Positions 36,920-45,245 of a DNA stretch of 64,000 nucleotides are shown in pieces (within the stretch, counting starts at the first letter, position 1; each line of letters opens with the position of its first letter). A program made the translations under genes and the position numbers. The notes under the pieces are model-generated. The model worked only from the letters and a program-made list of their open reading frames with translations, was not told where the DNA came from and did not search any database. Source of the stretch: Aphanothece hegewaldii CCALA 016 (GTDB lineage: Bacteria; Cyanobacteriota; Cyanobacteriia; Cyanobacteriales; Microcystaceae); assembly GCF_003007785.1 (NCBI RefSeq), contig NZ_PXOH01000011.1:62001-126000 (forward strand), written 5' to 3'.

Positions 36920-36990
36920 CCAATCTCATTTTAAGTGATCAATAGGGGAAAATCTTGACGTTAGCATCAGTCCAATTATTGAAAGAGTTG
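36920..36990 (+). pseudogene. Remnant of the egtC 3' end in front of egtB
   Basis: GCCAATCTCATTTTAAGTGAT at about 36919-36939 resembles the egtC segment at about 33342-33362 (18 of 21 bases). It is joined directly to the egtC C-terminal codons (AATAGGGGAAAATCTTGAC). About 155 bp of egtC are missing between the two. It shows that an egtC copy once preceded egtB here. Confidence 0.55.
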
Positions 36991-37036
36991 CTGTTTAATG
37001 ATTTGCAAATATGCCGCGATCGCACTTTAAATTTAT
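36940..37036 (+). repeat. egtC-egtB junction repeat, right copy
   Basis: The full-length copy of the junction sequence, containing the egtC tail and the first 27 codons of egtB. The left copy is at 33516-33597. Confidence 0.85.
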
Positions 37037-38190
37037 TAGCAATCATTCCTAGTGATCTTTTCTCACAACAAATACATCCTGATTTTAGTCCGATGGGTTG
37101 GCATTTTGCTCACATCGCTTATACAGAGGCATTCTGGATTTTAGAAAAATTTGCTACACTACCAGCTTTATTTCCCGAATATCGTCGATTATTTGCGGCT
37201 GATGGTTTACCGAAAACGGAACGACAAAAGTTACCCTCAATCGAATTTATCACAGAGTACTTAGATCTCGTCAGAAGTAAAGTTTTATTTTATTTAGAAA
37301 TTGCACCCCTCGAAAAACAAGAACGATTTTGGCGATGGTTAATTCAGCACGAAAGTCAACATAATGAAACAATTTGTTATATTTTACAACTAACTAACCC
37401 CACAGGAAATTTAGCAAAAAAAGAACAAAAGAAAAATCCGTCTAAAAATTTCGGGGAAATGGTAGAAATTCCTTCTGGTGAGTTTATTATAGGAAATGAT
37501 GGGATCGAAGCCCAAGATAATGAACGTCCCAGTTATCTTATAGAATTAGATACTTATTGGATCGATATTTATCCCGTGACTTGTGGGGAATATCGAGAAT
37601 TTATGGAAACTGGGGGTTATCAAAAATCAGAATTTTGGTCGCCGGGGGGGTGGCAATGGAAAGAAAAACAAGCTATTTCTCAACCTTTATATTGGATAGA
37701 TACACACCATCGAGATGATCATCCAGTGTATGGTGTGAGTTGGTATGAAGCACAAGCCTATGCTAACTTTGTGGGTAAACGTCTTCCAACAGAAATGGAA
37801 TGGGAAAAAGCAGCAAGTTGGAATAGTCAAACACAACAAAAATATATTTATCCTTGGGGAGACATACAACTAGATCAAACACGATGTAACTTCGATCGAT
37901 TAATAGGACATACTACCCCAGTAAATACTTATCCACAAGGTCAAAGTTTTTATGGTTGTTACGATATGTTAGGGAATGTCTGGGAATGGACAGACTCATG
38001 GTTTAAAGGATATAGCGATTTTACACCTTATCCCTATCAAGGCTATTCTCAAGTTTATTTTGACAACCAACATCGAGTTTTACGGGGTGGAAGTTGGGTA
38101 ACTTATCCTTGGATACTCCGTAATAGTTTTCGTAATTGGTATTATCCAACTGTACGCGAGATTTTTGCTGGTTTTCGTTGTGCGCGGTAA
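36955..38190 (+). CDS. egtB: EgtB-like sulfoxide synthase (DinB_2 plus formylglycine-generating-enzyme domains)
   Basis: 411 residues from TTG 36955, with AGGGGA 6-9 bases upstream. The DinB-like N-terminal domain has GWHFAHIAYTEAFW and HESQHNE (HX3HXE), the three-His iron site of EgtB. From about residue 170 the FGE-sulfatase domain follows (VEIPSGEFIIGND, PVYGVSWYEAQAYANFVGKR, LPTEMEWEKAAS, MLGNVWEWTDSWF, VLRGGSWV ... FAGFRCAR). It would couple a thiol to hercynine using O2 in ergothioneine or ovothiol-type synthesis. No EgtD methyltransferase is in the window. It ends 6 bp from the convergent sigF. Confidence 0.85.
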   Translation: MTLASVQLLKELLFNDLQICRDRTLNLLAIIPSDLFSQQIHPDFSPMGWHFAHIAYTEAFWILEKFATLPALFPEYRRLFAADGLPKTERQKLPSIEFITEYLDLVRSKVLFYLEIAPLEKQERFWRWLIQHESQHNETICYILQLTNPTGNLAKKEQKKNPSKNFGEMVEIPSGEFIIGNDGIEAQDNERPSYLIELDTYWIDIYPVTCGEYREFMETGGYQKSEFWSPGGWQWKEKQAISQPLYWIDTHHRDDHPVYGVSWYEAQAYANFVGKRLPTEMEWEKAASWNSQTQQKYIYPWGDIQLDQTRCNFDRLIGHTTPVNTYPQGQSFYGCYDMLGNVWEWTDSWFKGYSDFTPYPYQGYSQVYFDNQHRVLRGGSWVTYPWILRNSFRNWYYPTVREIFAGFRCAR

Positions 38191-38195
38191 AATAA

Positions 38196-38972
38196 CTAAA
38201 AGATTTCGGTTGTCATAGACTCTTTAAGGAGTTCTAAACCTTTTTTCACTCTTCGAGAAACGGTAACGACACTAATTCCAAGTTGTTCGGCGGTTTCTTT
38301 TTGGGTTAAGTCTTTTAGGAAAACAAATTCTAAGATACAACGGGTTCGATCTTCGAGTTGACTTAAAGCTTGTTGTAAACGGATGCGATCGTCTTGGGTT
38401 AACTGAAAGCTTTTACAACGAGGATCAGCAACAAGATCTCCTAAACTGGTTTGTCCGTCATCTTCATTATTAACAGAAACATCTAAACTAATCGGTTCTC
38501 GATTTTGGAAAGCTAATTTAATATCTTGCCATTCTTTGAGAGAAATTTCTAGAGCCTGAGAAATTTCTAGATCATTCGGCTGACGATTATACCGTATTTG
38601 ATAGTCTCGACGGATATTCATCGCTTGTCTGCCCAATTCTTGCCAACGTCGCGGAATACGGACAGAATAGCCTTTATCTCGTAGATAGTGTTGAATTTCA
38701 CCTCGAATGTAAGGAATAGCGAAAGAACTAAACGCGTGTCCTTTATCTACGCTAAACCTTTCAATGGCACGAATTAAGCCTAAACAGCCGACTTGTAATA
38801 AGTCTTCATAATTTTCATTACACTGAGTTGTCCAATGATGCGCCTCCCTTCTAACTAATCCAAAATTCAATTCTAGAATGCGATTTCGCAATGTGGTTTT
38901 ACCGAATTTTTGATAGTCTTGGAATAATCTTAAGGTTTCGATTTTAAGGTTTTCGGGTGCAAGGACAGTCAT
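38196..38972 (-). CDS. sigF: RNA polymerase sigma factor SigF (group 3)
   Basis: 258 residues of the SigB/SigF/SigG class. Region 2 has LLQVGCLGLIRAIERFSVDK and FSSFAIPYIRGEIQHYLRDK, region 3 has IPRRWQELGRQA, and region 4 has LEDRTRCILEFVFLKDLTQK, then ETAEQLGISVVTVSRRVKKG. The cyanobacterial SigF in Synechocystis controls pilus/motility and salt-related genes; the same role here is inference. It is convergent with egtB and divergent from a J-domain gene. Two CRP-type sites lie in that divergent region, about 275-310 bp from its start. Confidence 0.9.
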   Translation of the reverse strand: MTVLAPENLKIETLRLFQDYQKFGKTTLRNRILELNFGLVRREAHHWTTQCNENYEDLLQVGCLGLIRAIERFSVDKGHAFSSFAIPYIRGEIQHYLRDKGYSVRIPRRWQELGRQAMNIRRDYQIRYNRQPNDLEISQALEISLKEWQDIKLAFQNREPISLDVSVNNEDDGQTSLGDLVADPRCKSFQLTQDDRIRLQQALSQLEDRTRCILEFVFLKDLTQKETAEQLGISVVTVSRRVKKGLELLKESMTTEIF

Positions 38973-39245
38973 AGCTCAATGAGTAATGTTAGGCGATCGG
39001 CTGTAAATTTCCGTTGACAATCTGCTTTAGTATTTTGAGTTTTATCAGAAAATATCAGAAACTAAAGTGTTGTTTTGGTTTTCTACATCCTTGGATTTAT
39101 CTAAGTTTATGTTGGATATAAAGCAATTACAACGGCAGTTCTACCAGATTTAATCTTTACAGAATCTGATCATATACATGATTTTACTGAGAAGCTGCTG
39201 TTAAAATTTGCATAACTTAGTTTATTAATAAATAAGACCAATGGC

Positions 39246-39261
39246 AGTGATCGAGATCACC
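39246..39261. promoter_or_regulatory. CRP-type site 1 (AGTGA-N6-TCACC)
   Basis: AGTGATCGAGATCACC keeps the GTGA-N6-TCAC core and has 6-bp arms GTGATC/GATCAC. It is centred 23 bp from site 2. Confidence 0.45.
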
Positions 39262-39268
39262 GTAAAGC

Positions 39269-39284
39269 TGTGATTTATATCACA
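39269..39284. promoter_or_regulatory. CRP-type site 2 (TGTGA-N6-TCACA, perfect)
   Basis: TGTGATTTATATCACA is an exact TGTGA-N6-TCACA, the consensus for SyCrp1 and E. coli CRP. It lies 157 bp before the likely start of the J-domain gene and about 300 bp before sigF. Confidence 0.6.
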
Positions 39285-39440
39285 AGAAAAATGAAACAAA
39301 ATGTAAACCTTTGAAAAGAAAAGATGATAGTAATGCTGTCGGCTCCTCTTGGGTTGACTCAGAAGATGTGGATCGTAGACAATATTACTGAGGTAGTTTT
39401 CGCGCCTTTTGCTGTAAAGTCAGATGTCGATAAATGTTTC

Positions 39441-40148
39441 ATGATTGACACCAATCACTATCAAACGCTAGAAATTAGTCAACAAGCCACTCAACAAGAA
39501 ATTAAAAACGCTTATCGAAGGTTGGTTAAACAGTTTCACCCAGATAGCCTAGAAGAAACAGCCAGTCATGAGAGAATTATTGAAATTAATGCAGCTTATG
39601 AAATCTTAGGAGATCCTAAACATCGCCAAGTTTACGATCGTCAAATAAATCAAAGTGAAAATTATCTTGTAGCAACTCAACGTCAACAACGAACAGCAGA
39701 CGCTCAAAAACAATATCAACGCGATCGAGCAGCGCAAAAAGACACTGAATTTTATATCAGTCAATGGTATCAAAAAATCTACTTACCCCTGAATCGTCTC
39801 ATCAACCAAATTCTTAACTCACTTCCTAAAAAAATCGAGGATTTATCAGCCGATCCCTTTGATGATGAATTGATGGAACAGTTCCAAGCTTATCTTGAAA
39901 AGTGTCGTACTCATCTTCAAAAAGCTAAACAGATATTTTCGTCACAACCAAACCCGTCTAAACTAGCTAAAGCTGCGGCTCATTTTTATCATTGTCTTAA
40001 TCAAATTAGCGATGGAATAGATGAATTAGAACGCTTTACCTTGAGCTATGATGATCATGCGCTTCATACTGGACAAGAGTTATTTAGAATTGCATCTAGC
40101 CTCAAACGAGAAGCACAACACGCGACTTTGAAGTATTATTCTCAGTAG
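39441..40148 (+). CDS. J-domain (DnaJ-like) protein
   Basis: 235 residues from ATG 39441. The J domain is at the very N-terminus: DTNHYQTLEISQQATQQEIK, NAYRRLVKQFHPDSLEE with the HPD motif, and YEILGDPKHRQVYDRQ. An upstream in-frame ATG at 39324 would add 39 residues unrelated to the family and is not favoured. The remaining 165 residues are helical with no Gly/Phe or zinc region, so this is a specialised co-chaperone that recruits a DnaK to a particular client. The next gene, a membrane protein, follows after 18 bp and may be that client or partner. Confidence 0.85.
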   Translation: MIDTNHYQTLEISQQATQQEIKNAYRRLVKQFHPDSLEETASHERIIEINAAYEILGDPKHRQVYDRQINQSENYLVATQRQQRTADAQKQYQRDRAAQKDTEFYISQWYQKIYLPLNRLINQILNSLPKKIEDLSADPFDDELMEQFQAYLEKCRTHLQKAKQIFSSQPNPSKLAKAAAHFYHCLNQISDGIDELERFTLSYDDHALHTGQELFRIASSLKREAQHATLKYYSQ

Positions 40149-40166
40149 GCAGTTACCGTAATTACC

Positions 40167-41012
40167 TTGAAAAACTTGATCACCTTTTCTCTAAAAGAGA
40201 GTATATTAAACAAAAAGAAGCCTTATCAGAAATTTCACGTACCACTTGTGTCAGTTTCCAAGAAGTCACCGATTTATCTAAAAGTTAATCCGTCTGTAGC
40301 GCGTCAGTTTCGTCACGTGATCAAACGCCTTGCTCACAAAAGATTCCGTAAGTTATTAACTTGGTTTCTTTTAGCAATGGGTATTTTAATGATGTTGGCG
40401 TGGAACTGGAAATTAGTGATTTCTACAAGCTCAGGCATCGGTTTAATGTGGTTAGTTTATGCTGGATTAGATTGGAATTGGCGACGACAATGGAAGCACT
40501 TGTTACCTTTTTTTAAAGGCTATAAGGGTAAACTGACATTAGCCGTGGGAAGTGGCGGTCTGGCGGCGATTAGTACTTATCTTGTTGCTTCGATTTGGGC
40601 TGATTCAGAAAATCGCTGGTTAGCAACAGGGACTATCATACAAGGTGTGGCAACTCTTTCGACACTTATTCTTGTTTTGTGGCAAATGTTAACAGTTCAA
40701 CATCAAAGCGATGAAACAAAGTTTGAGAATTGGTTAAGCGAGTTGACGGCGCAAGATAGTCTCAAACGATTAATTGCTGTACGACAATTAACAAATTTAG
40801 TGAACCAAGGCGGTTTACCTTTAAGCTATCAGCAGCAATTAAGTGATTATTTTCGGCTCATGTTGCGATCAGAGCAAGATGACTCAGTACGCGATGCTTT
40901 ACTTGATAGTCTTGGAACATGGAATACTCAACCTTCTTTAGAGGTAGGTCAACCCTTACAAATTCCTGTTTCTTTGAAACGTTCTCTCAATCGTGTTGCT
41001 CGTCCCATCTAG
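40167..41012 (+). CDS. Conserved membrane protein with C-terminal HEAT-like helices
   Basis: Up to 281 residues from TTG 40167; no ATG lies near the start, and an internal GTG (VSVSKKSPIY) is an alternative. Four hydrophobic segments are seen (LLTWFLLAMGILMMLAW, LVISTSSGIGLMWLVYAGL, LTLAVGSGGLAAISTYLVAS, GTIIQGVATLSTLILVLWQ). About 95 helical residues follow (KRLIAVRQLTNLVNQGGL, SVRDALLDSLGTW), resembling a short HEAT repeat. No function is recognised. The spacing suggests an operon with the J-domain gene. Confidence 0.65.
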   Translation: MKNLITFSLKESILNKKKPYQKFHVPLVSVSKKSPIYLKVNPSVARQFRHVIKRLAHKRFRKLLTWFLLAMGILMMLAWNWKLVISTSSGIGLMWLVYAGLDWNWRRQWKHLLPFFKGYKGKLTLAVGSGGLAAISTYLVASIWADSENRWLATGTIIQGVATLSTLILVLWQMLTVQHQSDETKFENWLSELTAQDSLKRLIAVRQLTNLVNQGGLPLSYQQQLSDYFRLMLRSEQDDSVRDALLDSLGTWNTQPSLEVGQPLQIPVSLKRSLNRVARPI

Positions 41013-41361
41013 TTTGATAAAATCGAGCATAACATCAGCAAAATATGTTAATAAGGAAAGATATCATCAATAAATTTTAAGTGATTTCACATCACGCTTT
41101 GTCAGCCTTTCTCTGTATCACAGAAGATAGGCACTCTGTTGATGACAATTAAGATAGTTTGATGACATTAGAGGATGTTCCATTGGACTAATCTCTCTTC
41201 AAAGTTTAGAAAAGTTCAAAATACAAAAATGGTGAAAGCTTGATATTTTTAGAAAAAAAATGCTTCAATGAAAGAAAAATATTGCTAACTTAGAGAAAGA
41301 AAAATCTCTAATATAAGTAAACAAGTGTACTAGCCTATGGGGTAGTTGATGAACTCTAGTC

Positions 41362-41406
41362 GTCTTGAGATTTCCAGTCTTGAGATTTCCAGTCTTGAGC
41401 TTTTCA
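41362..41406. repeat. Tandem array of three 15-bp units (GTCTTGAGATTTCCA)
   Basis: Units at 41362-41376, 41377-41391 and 41392-41406. The first two are identical and the third diverges in its last bases (GTCTTGAGCTTTTCA). Confidence 0.8.
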
Positions 41407-41488
41407 TTAGACGAGAAATTAAAAAGCGGCTTGCTCGTTTTTTAGAGTGGTGAAAGAGCATATTTTGTGATCTCAATCTCTCTTTTAA

Positions 41489-41525
41489 GACAAGCTCTTT
41501 CAAGACAAGCTCTTTCAAGACAAGA
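41489..41525. repeat. Tandem array of 15-bp units (GACAAGCTCTTTCAA), inverted relative to the first array
   Basis: Two identical units at 41489-41503 and 41504-41518, then a partial GACAAG. In reverse complement each unit reads GTCTTGAAAGAGCTT in rotation, sharing GTCTTGA with the left array. Confidence 0.8.
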
Positions 41526-41868
41526 TGCGGCTATAGCAATTTAGCGGCTTGAACAAAAGTGAATTCATATATGAATTCAAAAATGAAATTGTTTTCCCCT
41601 AGGAAACAATACTCAATTTCTCAGAGGTTACTATGGATAGGTTTACCATGAAAAAAATAAAGACAAAAAGATTAGTTGGCAATAATTGCATCGAGCTATT
41701 AAGATTTAATCAAAAATCTTTCCCCATTTGTTGTAATCAAAGCTACAATCAGATAGGTCGATCGCTATGATCAGTAAGACCACTGACTGATCTAGTCATG
41801 GTATCAACATTATTTAATCAACTTAATTTAAAGAGTGAAAGCAGGATAAGGAGTAAGAGGAAAACGGC

Positions 41869-43002
41869 ATGACGCAGGCCAACGATGTACTCGCCACTAT
41901 GACTGAACCTCAGATGATGGACTGGGATTTCATTGATGAGGGCATTGATGAAATAGATGCAATGGACGACGATTTAGAAGACGTAGGAGAAGCAGACGGG
42001 AAAAAACCTCGTAAGCTGACTGCTAAGAGTCGTCGAGATCAAGGACGGAGAAAGCCTTATACAGAGGATTCAATTCGGATATATTTACAAGAAATTGGAC
42101 GAATTCGACTGCTCAGGGCAGAAGAAGAAATCGAACTCGCTCGTAAAATTGCCGATTTACTTGAGTTAGAGCGACTTTTTGAACAACTCAGAAAACGGTT
42201 AGGTCATTTTCCGACTGATAAGGAATGGGCCCAAGCAGTGGGTATGGAATACCCCGCATTTAAGCGTCGTCTGTATTTAGGACGGAAAGCTAAAGATAAG
42301 ATGGTTCAGTCAAACCTACGTCTTGTCGTTTCCATCGCCAAAAAATATATGAATCGCGGGTTGTCCTTTCAAGATTTAATTCAAGAAGGCTCTTTAGGAT
42401 TGATTCGGGCGGCGGAAAAATTTGATCATGAAAAAGGGTATAAGTTTTCGACTTATGCGACATGGTGGATTCGTCAGGCAATAACAAGAGCGATCGCTGA
42501 TCAATCTCGCACGATTCGTTTACCCGTTCACCTTTACGAAACTATCTCACGCATTAAAAAAACGACAAAAATTCTTTCTCAAGAAATGCGCCGTAAACCC
42601 ACTGAGGAAGAAATAGCGACGCGAATGGAAATGACGATCGAGAAATTACGTTTTATTGCTAAATCAGCACAATTACCGATTTCTCTAGAAACGCCCATTG
42701 GTAAAGAAGAAGATTCTCGTTTAGGAGATTTTATCGAAGCGGATGGCGAAACTCCAGAAGATGAAGTCTCAAAAAATTTATTGAGAGAAGATTTAGAAAA
42801 CGTCTTAGATACTTTATCTCCAAGAGAACGAGATGTTTTACGCCTGCGATATGGTTTAGATGATGGACGAATGAAGACTTTAGAGGAAATTGGACAAATT
42901 TTCAACGTCACTCGTGAGAGAATTCGTCAGATTGAAGCGAAGGCTTTACGGAAACTGCGTCATCCAAATCGGAATAGTATTTTAAAAGAGTACATTCGTT
43001 AA
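41869..43002 (+). CDS. sigA: Primary RNA polymerase sigma factor SigA (RpoD)
   Basis: 377 residues. An acidic N-terminal stretch ([20 protein letters not shown]) is followed by the group 1 hallmarks: [20 protein letters not shown] (1.2), [40 protein letters not shown] and [20 protein letters not shown] (region 2). [16 protein letters not shown] (region 3) and [20 protein letters not shown], then [17 protein letters not shown] (region 4) complete it. It directs housekeeping transcription. The length is within the cyanobacterial range. A long leader with direct-repeat arrays precedes it and a strong terminator follows. Confidence 0.93.
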   Translation: MTQANDVLATMTEPQMMDWDFIDEGIDEIDAMDDDLEDVGEADGKKPRKLTAKSRRDQGRRKPYTEDSIRIYLQEIGRIRLLRAEEEIELARKIADLLELERLFEQLRKRLGHFPTDKEWAQAVGMEYPAFKRRLYLGRKAKDKMVQSNLRLVVSIAKKYMNRGLSFQDLIQEGSLGLIRAAEKFDHEKGYKFSTYATWWIRQAITRAIADQSRTIRLPVHLYETISRIKKTTKILSQEMRRKPTEEEIATRMEMTIEKLRFIAKSAQLPISLETPIGKEEDSRLGDFIEADGETPEDEVSKNLLREDLENVLDTLSPRERDVLRLRYGLDDGRMKTLEEIGQIFNVTRERIRQIEAKALRKLRHPNRNSILKEYIR

Positions 43003-43023
43003 TACTAGACTAAGATCAGTTAG

Positions 43024-43051
43024 AAGCTAGGTGTTATAACCTAGCTTTTTT
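43024..43051 (+). terminator. Intrinsic terminator of sigA
   Basis: AAGCTAGGT at 43024-43032 pairs with ACCTAGCTT at 43039-43047 around a 6-base loop, followed by further T. This is the clearest intrinsic terminator in this part of the window. Confidence 0.85.
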
Positions 43052-43301
43052 GGTTGTTGAGACCGATTTTTTAGGGGCAGTAAGTTTTATCTAAAACCTG
43101 CTCTAAGGTGACAATCTGATCTTGGGGAATTTCAACGCCAATTAAAATAGACATTGATTCAGAAGCGTCTGAATAACATTCGGCAAAGATTTCTTGTAAA
43201 TAAGGTTTCAGACTGGGGCTATCCTTAAGTAACTTTTGAATATGATTACGAAAAGTCGTGATTTCAGCTTTCCAACCTCGCTCACAACGTTCTCGTTCTG
43301 A

Positions 43302-43440
43302 TTCCCAGTAAACCAACTTTAGTGAAGCACCCATGCGTAAACGCACGGGCTTCCTAGACTCAATTCGGTTACGAATTGATGCGCTGCATTTCAACAGCAT
43401 TCTTAGGCGTAGATTCCTGTCCTTCCGACAGTATTTTTAG
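43302..43440 (-). ncRNA. Candidate omega RNA (right-end RNA) of the tnpB element with guide
   Basis: In this family the RNA guide comes from the 3' end of tnpB and the right end, followed by about 16-20 bases of flanking DNA. Here the scaffold would span the tnpB tail and the right-end hairpin (43324-43353). The guide would read TAAAGTTGGTTTACTGGGAA (43321 down to 43302), matching the interrupted DUF29 gene. The 5' boundary is a guess. Confidence 0.45.
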
Positions 43441-44665
43441 TTCAGAGAAAGCTAACAAATTGTGACAAGCATTAATGTCTCTGTCATGATGTACATGGCA
43501 CTCAGGACAATCCCATTCTCTATCTTTTAAAGTTAAATCTTCTTTGATATATCCACACCTACTGCATCTTTTAGAACTAGGAAAGAATCTATCAACTCGA
43601 TGTATCTCACAGCCGTATAACTCTCCTTTATATTCTAAAAGATTTAGGAATTGTCCCCAAGCCACATCAGATATTTGCTTAGATAACTTACGGTTTTTGA
43701 CCATCCCTTTAATGTTTAAGTCTTCACAACTAATTGCTTGGTTTTCGCATACTAGCTTCAGACTGATTTTATGTTGATAGTCTAATCGCTGATTGGCAAC
43801 TTTTTCATGGATTCGGGCTACAGTTAGCCTAGCTTTGTTTCTATTGTTTGACTCTTTGGCTTTTCGACTTAACCTCCTCTGTCTAATTTTTAATCGTCTT
43901 AAAGATTTTTTAAAGTATCTAGGATTAGGGAATTTTTCAGGTTTCGAGGTAATGCAGAAATCTTTTAATCCTAAATCTAATCCTATTTTTTCTCCATTTA
44001 AAGGAGCCTTTGGAAGAGCCTGCTCAGTTAATATTGATGCAAAATATTTACCCGATGGAGTCTTGCTAATTGTAACACTTTTAATCGTTCCTTCTATTTC
44101 TCGGTGGATGACCATATAGATAGCATCCATTTTTGGAAGTTTCAGTTTATTATCTTCCGTAATGGAAAAATGTTGAGGAACCCTAAATGATTGACGATTT
44201 GACTTCCTTTTGAATCTAGGAAACTTCCCTAACTTTTTAAAGAACCGCGTAAAAGCAGATTCAAGGTCTTTTAAAGTTTGCTGTAAAGACTGAGAATTCA
44301 CTTCACTTAACCAGTCAAATTCGCGTTTTAGTTTAACAAGCAAGTTAGCCCATTCTTTATATCTAAAATGCTTTTTAGATTCAGCATAGATATCAGTGGT
44401 CACTCTTATAAAATGATTGTAAACAAAGCGTGAACATCCAAAACATTTAGCTAAAAATGCTTGCTGTTCTTGATTTGGATAAATCCTAAATTTATACGCT
44501 TTGTTACCCATTCTTGTTACCTCCGTTCACTGATTCTAGCACACATTTATCTAATGTATGCTAAAAAGATAAGTTGCCGCCTCTCATGAGGGGCTATGTG
44601 GGGAATTATTTCCGCACCTTGTAAGCCCCGTCCCACGATTGAAATCGCGGGTGTTCACGGCGGGC
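43322..44665 (-). mobile_element. IS200/IS605-family element carrying only tnpB (IS1341-like)
   Basis: 1344 bp between the two DUF29 halves. On the minus strand the left end starts GCCCGCCGTG and folds (CCCGCGAT with ATCGTGGG, then ACGGGGC). The right end carries a strong hairpin (GAAGC..CC.GTGCG loop CGCAT..GGG.GCTTC) and ends CTTCAC. There are no terminal inverted repeats or target duplication, as expected for this family. The sequence 5' of the left end is TTTAT (44666-44670), the probable target/TAM. No tnpA is present, so mobility would need TnpA in trans. Confidence 0.8.
43369..44511 (-). CDS. tnpB: TnpB RNA-guided nuclease (IS605 OrfB)
   Basis: 380 residues preceded by a strong GGAGGT. 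The N-terminal helix-turn-helix begins KAYKFRIYPNQEQQAFLAKC. The split RuvC motifs are all present: Asp in KIGLDLGLKDFC, Glu in AISCEDLNIKGMV, and Asp in HHDRDINACHNLL. The zinc ribbon is intact (RCSRCGYIKEDLTLKDREWD, CPECH). It should cut DNA next to the TAM when loaded with omega RNA, helping the element persist. With all catalytic residues and full length it is probably active. Confidence 0.92.
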   Translation of the reverse strand: MGNKAYKFRIYPNQEQQAFLAKCFGCSRFVYNHFIRVTTDIYAESKKHFRYKEWANLLVKLKREFDWLSEVNSQSLQQTLKDLESAFTRFFKKLGKFPRFKRKSNRQSFRVPQHFSITEDNKLKLPKMDAIYMVIHREIEGTIKSVTISKTPSGKYFASILTEQALPKAPLNGEKIGLDLGLKDFCITSKPEKFPNPRYFKKSLRRLKIRQRRLSRKAKESNNRNKARLTVARIHEKVANQRLDYQHKISLKLVCENQAISCEDLNIKGMVKNRKLSKQISDVAWGQFLNLLEYKGELYGCEIHRVDRFFPSSKRCSRCGYIKEDLTLKDREWDCPECHVHHDRDINACHNLLAFSELKILSEGQESTPKNAVEMQRINS

Positions 44666-44883
44666 ATAAATGTTCTAAAAGTCGGATTAACAGACTAGAA
44701 AGTGCGCGTTTCTCACTTTTGCCCATGTCTTCCAACTCTTCAAATAGGTTTACCCAGTCTACTGCTGAATACTTTTCATCCCTCAATTGTTCTAGGGTTG
44801 TTTCTATCCAGAGAGCATAATCTTGATTGTATAGAGTAGGAAAAGTTGGGTGTGTTGGTTTGGCCATAAAAAAAGCCACTCTA

Positions 44884-45243
44884 TTAATTCACCGTTTTTT
44901 CATTTCCTTGGATCAATAACTGGATACCCAGTAAAATTAAACCAAAGGTCACAAAAACAAAAATAAAGGTCGCTAAAGAAGAAAGTCCCATCACCAACGT
45001 CCGAACGGCAGTCGCAATTTTAAAAGCCAGTTGACTATCAGCCGTCACAGGTTTAGCAGCAAAGGTCGTAATAATCGCAGAAGTCAAATAATATAAAAAG
45101 TAAGTTAAACCACCAGAAATAACAGCCCCTAGAAAACAGCGTAAAGGCGTAACTTTTTCGTTTTCTTCAACTGGTTTAACTTTTTTTTCAATTGGTGTAA
45201 CTTTAGGTTGGGTCGATGGAGTGGGTTCAGTCATAATCATCAC
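44884..45243 (-). CDS. DUF3082 family membrane protein
   Basis: 119 residues. A Pro/Lys/Glu-rich N-terminal 35 residues (TEPTPSTQPKVTPIEKKVKP) precede two hydrophobic segments (CFLGAVISGGLTYFLYYLTS and LVMGLSSLATFIFVFVTFGL). The pattern between (SAIITTFAAKPVT, AFKIATAVRTLVMG) is that of cyanobacterial and plastid DUF3082 proteins, whose role is unknown. It follows ispE after 2 bp, so it ends the mraY-rsmA-ispE transcription unit. Confidence 0.85.
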   Translation of the reverse strand: MMIMTEPTPSTQPKVTPIEKKVKPVEENEKVTPLRCFLGAVISGGLTYFLYYLTSAIITTFAAKPVTADSQLAFKIATAVRTLVMGLSSLATFIFVFVTFGLILLGIQLLIQGNEKTVN

Positions 45244-45245
45244 CT

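Larger units (their letters stand above)
41013..41868. other. Long intergenic region upstream of sigA with 15-bp repeat arrays
   Basis: 856 bp. It contains two tandem arrays described separately (41362-41406 and 41489-41525) and a possible 45-codon ORF from ATG 41633 to TGA 41770. That ORF begins MDRFTMKKIKTKRLVGNN, has AGAGG five bases before the start, and has no recognisable family. The region is likely the complex promoter/leader of sigA; no exact promoter box is identified. Confidence 0.4.
43071..44867 (-). pseudogene. DUF29 family gene interrupted by a tnpB element
   Basis: The minus strand from ATG 44867 encodes the DUF29 N-terminus (LYNQDYALWIETTLEQLRDE, VDWVNLFEELEDMGKSEKRA, LSSLLIRLLEHL). 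It breaks off at about 44666, and the C-terminal half resumes at 43321 (LKLVYWESERERCERGWKAE, LLKDSPSLKPYLQEIFAECY). Joining the two at TTTAT/TAAAG restores EHLLKLVYW in frame and about 150 residues, the normal DUF29 length. DUF29 is a common cyanobacterial family of unknown function. The interruption is the only visible damage. Confidence 0.85.

Noticed and set aside
39324..39440. N-terminal extension of the J-domain protein
   Set aside because: The 39 extra residues are unlike any J-protein start, and the domain begins exactly at the ATG at 39441.
41330..41518. 62-codon minus-strand frame with KELVLKELVLKE and RLEISRLEIS
   Set aside because: The apparent peptide repeats come directly from the 15-bp DNA arrays; no start signal or family.
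43322..44665. TnpB locus as a Cas12-type CRISPR effector
   Set aside because: 380 residues, IS605 ends and no repeat array: a transposon TnpB.
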